From Carboxylicivirga linearis (GTDB lineage: Bacteria; Bacteroidota; Bacteroidia; Bacteroidales; Marinilabiliaceae): a stretch of DNA of 64,000 nucleotides. The notes beneath the pieces are model-generated. The model was not told where the DNA came from. It saw only the letters and a list, made by a program, of their open reading frames with translations, and did not search any database. A program made the translations under genes and the position numbers. The stretch is from NCBI RefSeq assembly GCF_018271995.1, contig NZ_JAGUCO010000005.1:62001-126000 (forward strand), given 5' to 3'. Shown in pieces: positions 35,595-42,945 of the stretch (position 1 is the first letter of the stretch; each line of letters starts with the position of its first letter).

Positions 35595-37184
35595 ATGAAA
35601 AAGTTAATTTATATATCTACAGTTATTGTTGTTTTTGTATTGTCGGCTTGTACCGATGACTTAAACCAATATCCGCATGTAAGAGATACTTCTCAATCAG
35701 TTTTTTCTAAACCTGAAAACTATGTTTCTGCATTGGCTAAGTGTTATGCTTCCTTTGTAACAGCTGGTCAGGAAAGAGGTGGCGGAGATGCAGATTTAAG
35801 CAGTAATAACGGGTACGATTACATGCGTTGTTATTTTAATGTTCAGGAAGCCGGAACGGATGAAATTGGTTCAACCTGGATAGAAGGGGATAATATAGGT
35901 GACCTTACTTACCTTTCATGGGATGCTAACGATCCATGGGTAGCTGATATGTACTATCGTTGTTATTATTCCATCTCATTGTGTAATGAGTTTTTAAAGA
36001 ATGCCACCGATGAGAAGATTGCTGGCTTTACAGATGAACAGCAAGCCGAAATCAGAACCTTTCGCCAGGAAGCAAGATTTTTAAGAGCATTATCCTATTA
36101 TCATGCAATGGATCTTTTTCATGATATAGCCTTTGCTGATGAATCTCATATTGGTAGTTCAATTCTTCCTGAGAGAATTGAATCTCAGGATATGTTTAAC
36201 TTTCTTACCACAGAATTAAAAAGTTGTAGCCAAGGAATGTTGGATATTGATCAATGTGAGTATGGGCGTGCTCCTCGCGCTGCAGCCTGGATGTTATTGG
36301 CTCGTATGTATTTGAATGCTGAGGTGTATGAAGCCGGAGCTAAATATGACTCGTGTATGATTTACACCCAAAAAGTAATGGATGAAGGATATGCATTAGA
36401 AGGTGAATATGCAAAGCTATTTAATGCTTCAAATGATACCCGGGTTGGCCGAGGCAATGAAATTATTTATCCTTTGGTGGTTGATGGTACGAGTGTGGTT
36501 TCTTGGGGAGCTACAACCTATTTAGTATGTGGTCAGGCAGATCAGGATTATGGATATGATCCTGAAGAAGTTGGATGTGCCGGTGCATGGGGAATGTTCC
36601 GTGTAAGAGGAGAAATTCCGGCTTTGTTTGATTTGGATAATGATGATAGAGCTATGTTTTATATAGGTGATCAAACCCAATACATGGATAATGGAGTAGA
36701 TGATCGAACAGGTGGTTATTTCGTTCGCAAATGGAGCAATTTAACTGATGACGGAGAGGTGGCAAGTAATACAGCAAGCGATGGAGTTGATACCGATTTT
36801 CCAATGTTCCGATTGGCTGATGCTTATTTAATGTATGCCGAGAGTGCAGTGAGATCAGGTGCTAATATGTCAACAGCATTGAGTTTAGTTAATGAGCTAC
36901 GAAGTGTTCGAAATGCAGCATCTGTCTCTGAAAGTGAATTATTAGCAACGTCGGATGGTATACCATTTAAGTTCTTTCTCGACGAGAGAGGTAGAGAGTT
37001 GTATTGGGAGTGTGTGCGACGCACCGATTTGGTTCGTTTCAATTGTTTTGCAGGCGATAATTATGTATGGCAATGGAAAGGTGGTGTTAAAGACGGAAGA
37101 TCTGTAGCTTCTAAATTTAATATTTACCCAATTCCAGCGGCCGAGATATCAGCAAATCCAAATTTATATAATGCTGACTATTAA
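35595..37184 (+). CDS. SusD/RagB-family surface glycan-binding lipoprotein
   Basis: A 529-residue SusD-like protein. The lipoprotein signal ends at VLSACTDD, and the helical SusD fold is marked by RTFRQEARFLRALSYYHAMDLFHD, ARMYLNAEVYEAG and near the C-terminus FFLDERGRELYWECVRRTDLVRF. It binds glycan at the cell surface and closes the SusC barrel. The ATG at 35595 is chosen because the longer frame begins with TTG at 35568 and would bury the signal peptide. It is 12 nt upstream of the SusE gene. Confidence 0.96.
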   Translation: MKKLIYISTVIVVFVLSACTDDLNQYPHVRDTSQSVFSKPENYVSALAKCYASFVTAGQERGGGDADLSSNNGYDYMRCYFNVQEAGTDEIGSTWIEGDNIGDLTYLSWDANDPWVADMYYRCYYSISLCNEFLKNATDEKIAGFTDEQQAEIRTFRQEARFLRALSYYHAMDLFHDIAFADESHIGSSILPERIESQDMFNFLTTELKSCSQGMLDIDQCEYGRAPRAAAWMLLARMYLNAEVYEAGAKYDSCMIYTQKVMDEGYALEGEYAKLFNASNDTRVGRGNEIIYPLVVDGTSVVSWGATTYLVCGQADQDYGYDPEEVGCAGAWGMFRVRGEIPALFDLDNDDRAMFYIGDQTQYMDNGVDDRTGGYFVRKWSNLTDDGEVASNTASDGVDTDFPMFRLADAYLMYAESAVRSGANMSTALSLVNELRSVRNAASVSESELLATSDGIPFKFFLDERGRELYWECVRRTDLVRFNCFAGDNYVWQWKGGVKDGRSVASKFNIYPIPAAEISANPNLYNADY

Positions 37185-37196
37185 AAATCAGAAATT

Positions 37197-39161
37197 ATGA
37201 AAAAGTTATTGTTATATACTGCTCTGGCTTTTGTTACCTTATTTGCTTCTTGTGAGAAAGAAGGAGAGAAGTTAATACTATCAGGCTTGGGCTCATCTGA
37301 CTTAGTAAATAGTGAGTCTGATGTTGTGTTAACTCAGGATAATAAGGATGCTATCATGCTTAGTTTTACCTGGGATGAGAGTGAGCTTTCGTTAAGTGAT
37401 CAAAAATATGGTATTCCTGATAATGTGCCTCAAATGATACTTGAGATATCTGATTCGGAATCTTTTGATAGTTATGAAACCAGAGAGCCTCAGGATAATA
37501 TGTTAGCGTTAACTGGTGGCGAATTAAATACTTTAGCTAAAAACTTCAGCTTTGAAGCAGGTAAGAGTACTCCAATGTATTTTAGAGTGAATGCTGCTTA
37601 TGGTAATAATACGCAATCGTATTATAGTAATCTTGTTACAGTAAATATAACCAGTTATGAAATCGACATGTCCAGAGGTTTCATTCTGGATGCAGATCAG
37701 GTGGAAACTGGTTTTATTCTATATTCTCCGAATAGCAATGGTAATTATTCTGGTTTTACTGGGGCCACAGCATGGTATAACTGGTATTTAAAAGAAGGAG
37801 ACGGAAGCATCTGGGGTAACGATGGAGTTGCCGGAACCGAATTCCTATTATCTAATTTAGAGTCAAAATGGAATTTCTGGTACCCTGGCTTAGGGGGTTG
37901 TTATTATACAACTTTGAGTACATCAACTAAAGAATGGACTGCCACTTATATTCCTAATCTTAATGTAACAGGGGATGTATCGGGCGATATGACTTTTGTT
38001 CGATCAGAAGTTAAATGGTATATCTCTGTAGTAACTACTACTGATAATGCAACCGTTCAAATAAGCACAACCGATGCCAAATTATACAATCTTTCTACCG
38101 GTACTTCAGATGATAATGCTATTACAAAAGAAATAGGTTTTGTAACTGATGGAGCAAATGGTCTTGATTTTGAAATGTCGGCAGCTGATGCTAGCGATAT
38201 AACTTTTGGTGTGGCTGGAGAATATACATTAACTTTATATCTCGATGACCCAACAAATTGGTATTATGAGATTACAGAAGGTAGCACTGAGGTGGAGGAT
38301 CCATTAAGTGAGTTCTTGTACTTACCAGGTATTGATGACGGAATTTCCGGAGAATGGACTTTTGATAATTACCTGCGTTTACTGAGCGAAGATGATTCGA
38401 CCTTTGCCGGTGTTGTAGATGTAAATTCTTTATGGGGATATCAAATGTCATTAGAAAAAGATAATTGGACTGATGTTTATACCATGGGTGATACAGAAGG
38501 AACTCTTGCTTTTCAGGGGGAAGGTAATATTCCTGCTCCCGAGACTGGTTTAAATCTAATTCAGGCAGATTTGAATAATCTTACCTACAGTCATATGGTT
38601 GTTTCCGGGTTGAGCTATAGCGGATTTAACGATGACTGGACCATGGTTTCAATGACTGAGACAGCTAAAACAGGAACATATGCAGCAAGTATAACCATAA
38701 ACGGAGCTTCAGAGTGGGGCGGTCAGTTGTATTTAAATGGCGATTGGGACTACTCTTTCGGTGGAACGGATGGAACCTTGTATTACAGTGGAGCAGGTAT
38801 TGCTGATGATGCTGTGATTGATGCAGGTAGCTATGATTTGATTGCCAATGTTATTGATCAGTCATATGTGTTGTTGGGCGATGAGGTTTATATTGCAGGT
38901 CTTAACGATGTGTGGGATTTTACTTCGGTAATTTTAACAAAGCAATCGACAGGAGTTTATACTGGTTCTGCTACTGTTACCAATGGAGCTCCTTGGGGTA
39001 TTGCCATTCATCTCGATCAGTCGTGGAATAGATATTTTGGAGGTTCGGCTGAATCGATGACTTATTTAGGCGATAATATGGATATGAGTTCTTTAGCAAA
39101 TGGAACATATAATATAACAGTTGATTTTATTAATAATACATGTAGCTTTCAGGCTCAATAA
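37197..39161 (+). CDS. SusE/SusF-like surface glycan-binding lipoprotein
   Basis: A 654-residue outer-membrane lipoprotein (LFASCEKEG lipobox). The N-terminal SusE domain (about 20-150) has the typical VVLTQDNKDAIMLSFTW and YFRVNAAYGNNTQSYYSN signatures. Three or more repeated beta-sandwich, starch-binding-like modules follow, each with Trp-rich segments (for example WYNWYLKEGDGSIWG, MVSMTETAKTGTYAAS, TSVILTKQSTGVYTG). These modules are carbohydrate-binding in SusE/SusF. The protein probably holds galactan at the cell surface next to SusC/SusD. Its precise binding specificity is unknown. Confidence 0.85.
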   Translation: MKKLLLYTALAFVTLFASCEKEGEKLILSGLGSSDLVNSESDVVLTQDNKDAIMLSFTWDESELSLSDQKYGIPDNVPQMILEISDSESFDSYETREPQDNMLALTGGELNTLAKNFSFEAGKSTPMYFRVNAAYGNNTQSYYSNLVTVNITSYEIDMSRGFILDADQVETGFILYSPNSNGNYSGFTGATAWYNWYLKEGDGSIWGNDGVAGTEFLLSNLESKWNFWYPGLGGCYYTTLSTSTKEWTATYIPNLNVTGDVSGDMTFVRSEVKWYISVVTTTDNATVQISTTDAKLYNLSTGTSDDNAITKEIGFVTDGANGLDFEMSAADASDITFGVAGEYTLTLYLDDPTNWYYEITEGSTEVEDPLSEFLYLPGIDDGISGEWTFDNYLRLLSEDDSTFAGVVDVNSLWGYQMSLEKDNWTDVYTMGDTEGTLAFQGEGNIPAPETGLNLIQADLNNLTYSHMVVSGLSYSGFNDDWTMVSMTETAKTGTYAASITINGASEWGGQLYLNGDWDYSFGGTDGTLYYSGAGIADDAVIDAGSYDLIANVIDQSYVLLGDEVYIAGLNDVWDFTSVILTKQSTGVYTGSATVTNGAPWGIAIHLDQSWNRYFGGSAESMTYLGDNMDMSSLANGTYNITVDFINNTCSFQAQ

Positions 39162-39168
39162 ATTTTAA

Positions 39169-39193
39169 GCAGAGACGCTCTTTGTGTCTCTGC
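39169..39193 (+). other. Intra-operon hairpin between susE-like gene and second GH53
   Basis: GCAGAGAC (39169-39176) and GTCTCTGC (39186-39193) form a perfect 8-bp stem with a 9-nt loop, without a T tract. It is more likely to protect or process mRNA, or to reduce readthrough, than to be a full terminator. Confidence 0.55.
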
Positions 39194-39221
39194 ATATTAA
39201 TAATTGATTAAGTTGAAAAAA

Positions 39222-40259
39222 ATGAAAATATTCAAATACCTTCTGTATTTACTGTTTGTTTTGCTCATAGGAGCATGTGATGATGATGATGAGAAAAAAC
39301 CAGAGCCTGAAATTCCTCCGGTGGAAGATATGAGTGGATATGCTAAAGGAGCTGATGTTAGTTGGTTAACCGAAATGGAGGCTGCCGGTATTTTGTTTTA
39401 CGATACTGCAGGCACTCAAATCGAATGTATGACTCTATTAAAGAGCATGGGCATGAATTCAATCCGACTTAGAGTATGGGTTAATCCGGTTACGGGATGG
39501 TGTAATAAGTCAGATTTATTAGTGAAGGCGAAACGAGCCAATGATTTGGGTATGCGATTGCTAATCGACTTTCATTATAGCGATGTTTGGGCTGATCCGG
39601 GGACTCAAACAAAACCGGTTGAATGGCAGGAGCTATCTTTCGATGATCTTTGTCTTGCAGTAGCAGATCATACAACCGATATTCTTACATCTTTAAAAGA
39701 TTGGGAAATCACGCCTGAATGGATTCAGGTTGGAAACGAAACAGGTAATGGCATGCTTTGGGAGGAAGGAAGAGCAAGTGATAATATGGCTCAATATGCT
39801 ACCCTTAATAATTGTGGGTATGATGCTGCAAAAGCTATTTTTCCTGAAGTAAAAGTCATTGTTCATCTTCAGGAAGGAAATGAAAACGGAATGTATCGTT
39901 GGATGTTTGATGGTCTTAAAAATAATGGAGGCAAGTGGGATGTGATTGGAATGTCACTATATCCTGAAGTTGATAATTGGCAGTCGTTGAATAACGACTT
40001 GATAAGCAATGTGGATGACATGATTAATCGGTATGATTGCGAAGTGATGATTTGTGAAGTGGGTATGGATTGGTCAGAAGAGGATGCTTGTTATGAGTTT
40101 TTGAGTGACTTGATTAATAGGACGAAGGATAATGAGAGTTGTTTGGGTATTTTCTATTGGGAGCCTCAAGCTTATGGTAGTTGGAAGGCTTATTCAAAAG
40201 GAGCTTTTAATTCAGAAGGAAAGCCAACAAAAGCATTAAATGCTTTTAGTGCAGAATAA
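39222..40259 (+). CDS. Second GH53 endo-beta-1,4-galactanase, lipoprotein
   Basis: A 345-residue GH53 enzyme and the last gene of the PUL. The lipoprotein signal ends at LLIGACDDDDE; the acidic run just after the Cys resembles the surface-export signal of Bacteroidota lipoproteins. Acid/base is E173 in QVGNETGNG and nucleophile is E279 in MICEVGMDW. Motifs NSIRLRVWVNP, LIDFHYSDVWADPGTQ and LGIFYWEPQAYG match the family. It differs from the first GH53 throughout and is about 50 residues shorter. A different product length, branch tolerance or cell location is probable. The ATG at 39222 is preferred to a TTG at 39204. A terminator follows. Confidence 0.93.
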   Translation: MKIFKYLLYLLFVLLIGACDDDDEKKPEPEIPPVEDMSGYAKGADVSWLTEMEAAGILFYDTAGTQIECMTLLKSMGMNSIRLRVWVNPVTGWCNKSDLLVKAKRANDLGMRLLIDFHYSDVWADPGTQTKPVEWQELSFDDLCLAVADHTTDILTSLKDWEITPEWIQVGNETGNGMLWEEGRASDNMAQYATLNNCGYDAAKAIFPEVKVIVHLQEGNENGMYRWMFDGLKNNGGKWDVIGMSLYPEVDNWQSLNNDLISNVDDMINRYDCEVMICEVGMDWSEEDACYEFLSDLINRTKDNESCLGIFYWEPQAYGSWKAYSKGAFNSEGKPTKALNAFSAE

Positions 40260-40285
40260 TTACACCCTTTTTATAATTAATGATT

Positions 40286-40313
40286 GGGCGCGGATTTAAT
40301 TCGCGCCCTTTTT
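40286..40313 (+). terminator. Terminator of the galactan PUL
   Basis: GGGCGCG (40286-40292) and CGCGCCC (40302-40308) form a GC-only stem over a 9-nt loop, followed by TTTTT. Confidence 0.9.
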
Positions 40314-40339
40314 GTGCTGTTATAATTCATTTATCTTTG
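40311..40339 (+). promoter_or_regulatory. Promoter of the diacylglycerol kinase gene
   Basis: TTTG (40311-40314), 17-nt spacer, TATCTTTG (40332-40339), which is a perfect -7 box. The -33 box overlaps the T tract of the PUL terminator. The ATG is 20 nt downstream of the -7 box. Confidence 0.6.
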
Positions 40340-40358
40340 AATAGATAATTGTTGAAGA

Positions 40359-40733
40359 ATGAATTACTTTACATCGAGGGGTAAAAGCTTTTTATATGCA
40401 TTTAAAGGCATAAAACATCTCATGCTTGGTGAGCCTAATGCCTTAATCCATTTAATTGCTGCTATCACTGCAGTTTTATTTGGCATATATTTTCAAATAT
40501 CAACCAATGAATGGCTCTGGATTTGTTTAGCCATTGTTTTGGTCTTCATTTGCGAAATTATAAATACTGCTATTGAGAATCTCGGCGATGTTATCACCAA
40601 AGATTATAACAAGTCAATTGAAAAAGCTAAAGATTTAGGAGCTGCTGCAACTTTTTTGGCTGCTTTGTTTTCAATTGTTGTTGCTTTAATAATTTTTCTG
40701 CCTAAAATTAAAGCCTTCTTTTATACAATTTGA
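40359..40733 (+). CDS. dgkA: Diacylglycerol kinase family protein
   Basis: A 124-residue inner-membrane kinase of the DgkA family, with three TM helices. The signature EIINTAIENLGDVITKDYNKSIEKAKDLGAAATFLAA region (residues about 65-100) contains the catalytic and Mg-binding Glu residues. It phosphorylates diacylglycerol or undecaprenol; in many non-proteobacteria undecaprenol is the real substrate, so the lipid is left open. It is transcribed alone from its own promoter. Confidence 0.92.
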   Translation: MNYFTSRGKSFLYAFKGIKHLMLGEPNALIHLIAAITAVLFGIYFQISTNEWLWICLAIVLVFICEIINTAIENLGDVITKDYNKSIEKAKDLGAAATFLAALFSIVVALIIFLPKIKAFFYTI

Positions 40734-41148
40734 AACTTTATTTTCAGAGTCAATCAACAATTAAGAGTGTTATCAAAATCATGCATTGACTTCCGATAAA
40801 TTGTACTTTAAATTTATGGGAATGAAATAGGTTTTAGGATGGTCTCTTTTTTCACTCACGTCTTATAAAAAATCTGATAATTCAAGTTCTGATGAGGGTG
40901 TTATATGTTTTATAACTATGTTGTATAACATGTTTTTGTGGCTTGAAAGTCCTAATTTCCAGTTAGTCAGATTTAGAATGAATTTAAAATAGAGAAAAAT
41001 TTCTATAATTTTGGAAATTTTAAGATATTGCGCCGCCATCTTATTAATTTTTAACATTTGTATTGAGTAAATATCAATCGCTCTATCTAATTTTGGTGGC
41101 GAATTCGAATTAAAGAAATTTTGGTGTAATTATAAATTATCTGTATTT
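40734..41148. other. Intergenic region upstream of the carboxyltransferase operon
   Basis: A 415-nt AT-rich spacer. Two short inverted repeats lie side by side (GTTATA-N5-TATAAC at 40900-40916 and ATGTT-GTAT-AACAT at 40918-40931), and a -7-like TAATTTTG at 41088-41095 is 54 nt before the ATG. A 64-codon minus-strand frame at 40863-41057 has no protein-like features. I see no RNA gene. Confidence 0.55.
41088..41095 (+). promoter_or_regulatory. Possible -7 box of the carboxyltransferase operon
   Basis: TAATTTTG matches TAnnTTTG; no -33 TTTG at the normal spacing (nearest at 41057-41060, 27 nt away). Confidence 0.35.
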
Positions 41149-42705
41149 ATGAAAGTGTCTGAAAAAATTGAGCTACTCAAAAAAAAGAGAGAGGAAGCCA
41201 AACAAATGGGAGGAGAGGCTCGAGTTGCTAAGCAGCACGAGAAAGGAAAACTTTCAGCCCGTGAAAGACTTGACGTTCTTTTTGATGAGGGATCATTCAG
41301 AGAAGTGGACATGTTTGTGGAGCACCGCTCTGTTAATTTTGGAATGGAAAAAGTTGATGTTCCTTCCGACGGAGTTATTGTGGGGCACGGTTTAGTTCAT
41401 GGACGTCCTGTTTTCGCTTTTTCACAGGATTTTACCTCTCGTGGAGGTTCTTTAGGAGAAATGCATGCTGCTAAAATCTGTAAAATTATGGATTTAGCTG
41501 TTAAGGCAGGTGCTCCGGTAGTAGGTTTGAACGATTCAGGAGGTGCCCGTGTTGAAGAGGGGGTTGATGCCCTTAAAGCATATGGCGAAATTTTTATGCG
41601 TAACTCACGTACTTCTGGTGTTGTTCCTCAAATTTCTGCCATTATGGGGCCTTGTGCCGGTGGAGCTGTATACTCTCCAATCATGACTGACTTTGTTTTT
41701 ATGGTTAAAAAGAAAAGTCACATGTTTATTACAAGTCCATATGTAATTAAAACAGTTACCGGTGAGGAAACTACTTTCGAAGAGTTAGGTGGAGCAATGG
41801 TTCACAACTCAAAAAGTGGTAATGCTCATTTTGCCTACGATAGCGATGAGGAAACAATTGAAGGAATCAAGGAATTATTAGAGTATTTACCAAATAACAA
41901 CTTGGAAGAAGCTCCTCAGGTTCCAATGGGTGATGATCCTCAACGCGAATGCGAAGAGTTGAATACTATTATTCCTGACTCATCAAACATGCCTTACGAC
42001 ATGAAGACAATCATCGAATCAGTTCTTGATAACGGTGAGTTCATGGAAGTACACGAGCATTATGCAGAAAATGCAATTGTTGGTTTCGGACACTTAAATA
42101 ACAGATCAGTTGGTATTATTGCTAACCAGCCATTAATTCAGGCAGGTTGTTTAGATATCGATGCTTCAGATAAAATTAGTCGCTTTGTTCGTACTTGCGA
42201 TGCTTTTAATATTCCAATGATCACTTTCGTTGATGTTCCTGGTTACCTTCCTGGAGTACAACAAGAGTGGGACGGTATCATTCGCCACGGAGCTAAGTTG
42301 CTTTGGAGTTATGCCGAGGCTACTGTACCTAAGTTTACAGTAATTACTCGTAAAGACTACGGTGGAGCTTATTTGGCTATGTGTTCTAAGCCATTGGGTG
42401 CCGATATGGTATTTGCATGGCCAAGTGCCGAGATTGCTGTAATGGGTGCCAAAGGTGCTGTTGAAGTAATTTCAACTTACCGTAAGCAAATTGCAGAAGC
42501 AGAAGACAAGGCTGCTATGACAGAGGAGAAAATCAAAGAATACGAAGACGCTTTCAGTGTGCCTTATTTGGCTGCTAAGCGTGGTTATATCGATGATGTT
42601 ATCATCCCTAGTGAAACCCGTCAACGTTTGGTAGACGCACTTGAAATTATGTCGACAAAAACAGAGGTGTTACCTCCTAAAAAACATGGTAACATTCCAT
42701 TGTAA
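41149..42705 (+). CDS. Acyl-CoA carboxyltransferase subunit (MmdA/PccB/12S type)
   Basis: A 518-residue carboxyltransferase of the biotin-dependent acyl-CoA family, acting on propionyl-/methylmalonyl-CoA. Two crotonase-like halves are seen: N-terminal EKGKLSARERLDVLFDEGSF, LNDSGGARVEEGVDAL and IMGPCAGGAVYSP for CoA binding, and C-terminal VPGYLPGVQQEWDGIIRHGAKLL and AWPSAEIAVMGAKGAVEV. Length and motifs fit MmdA, PccB or the transcarboxylase 12S subunit equally. The next genes encode a small protein and a 5S-biotin fusion, with no biotin carboxylase or OadB-type membrane subunit in the operon, which favours methylmalonyl-CoA:pyruvate transcarboxylase. Confidence 0.92.
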   Translation: MKVSEKIELLKKKREEAKQMGGEARVAKQHEKGKLSARERLDVLFDEGSFREVDMFVEHRSVNFGMEKVDVPSDGVIVGHGLVHGRPVFAFSQDFTSRGGSLGEMHAAKICKIMDLAVKAGAPVVGLNDSGGARVEEGVDALKAYGEIFMRNSRTSGVVPQISAIMGPCAGGAVYSPIMTDFVFMVKKKSHMFITSPYVIKTVTGEETTFEELGGAMVHNSKSGNAHFAYDSDEETIEGIKELLEYLPNNNLEEAPQVPMGDDPQRECEELNTIIPDSSNMPYDMKTIIESVLDNGEFMEVHEHYAENAIVGFGHLNNRSVGIIANQPLIQAGCLDIDASDKISRFVRTCDAFNIPMITFVDVPGYLPGVQQEWDGIIRHGAKLLWSYAEATVPKFTVITRKDYGGAYLAMCSKPLGADMVFAWPSAEIAVMGAKGAVEVISTYRKQIAEAEDKAAMTEEKIKEYEDAFSVPYLAAKRGYIDDVIIPSETRQRLVDALEIMSTKTEVLPPKKHGNIPL

Positions 42706-42717
42706 AACATCAGTATC

Positions 42718-42906
42718 ATGACAGACAGAGAAAAGAAAAGAAAAGCAGCAATGATTGCTGTAGCCTATTATCTGGAGCAGGAGAAAGCTGCAGCAGCTGA
42801 GGTTGTAAAACCAAATAACGCTTGGGCTGCCATGGGTAAAGGAATGATTATGAATAACCGTACCAATGTGCAACGCAGAGGTAGGTTGCTGATGAAAGCT
42901 GTTTAA
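42718..42906 (+). CDS. Small carboxyltransferase-associated protein (possible epsilon-type subunit)
   Basis: A 62-residue soluble protein encoded 12 nt after the 12S-like gene and 39 nt before the 5S-like gene. It starts with a basic helix (DREKKRKAAMIAVAYYLEQEKAAA), then has NNAWAAMGKGMIMNN and a basic end RTNVQRRGR. The alternation of an Ala-rich helix and a W-A-x-x-G segment recalls the C-terminal tails of OadG/MmdD and the short MmdE subunit of sodium-pumping decarboxylases, but the TM helix is missing. A role as assembly or stability subunit is inferred. It is probably real: it has its own ATG and tight spacing in the operon. Confidence 0.7.
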   Translation: MTDREKKRKAAMIAVAYYLEQEKAAAAEVVKPNNAWAAMGKGMIMNNRTNVQRRGRLLMKAV

Positions 42907-42945
42907 TTGTCACCATTGACGTAAACCATTAAAAAAAGATTAAAA

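Larger units (their letters stand above)
24420..40259. other. Polysaccharide utilisation locus predicted for beta-1,4-galactan
   Basis: The locus has a divergent hybrid regulator (minus) and a plus-strand run of GH53 endo-galactanase, GH2 beta-galactosidase, SusC, SusD, SusE and a second GH53. GH53 acts only on beta-1,4-galactans as far as is known, so the target is probably the galactan side chains of rhamnogalacturonan I or type I arabinogalactan. The gene set resembles the BT4667-BT4673 galactan locus of Bacteroides thetaiotaomicron. No arabinosidase lies inside, although a GH43 gene is 6 kb away. Confidence 0.85.

Noticed and set aside
40863-41057. 64-codon minus-strand frame in the spacer before the carboxyltransferase operon
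   Set aside because: AT-rich chance frame rich in Ile, Lys and Asn, with no motif, signal peptide or neighbour.
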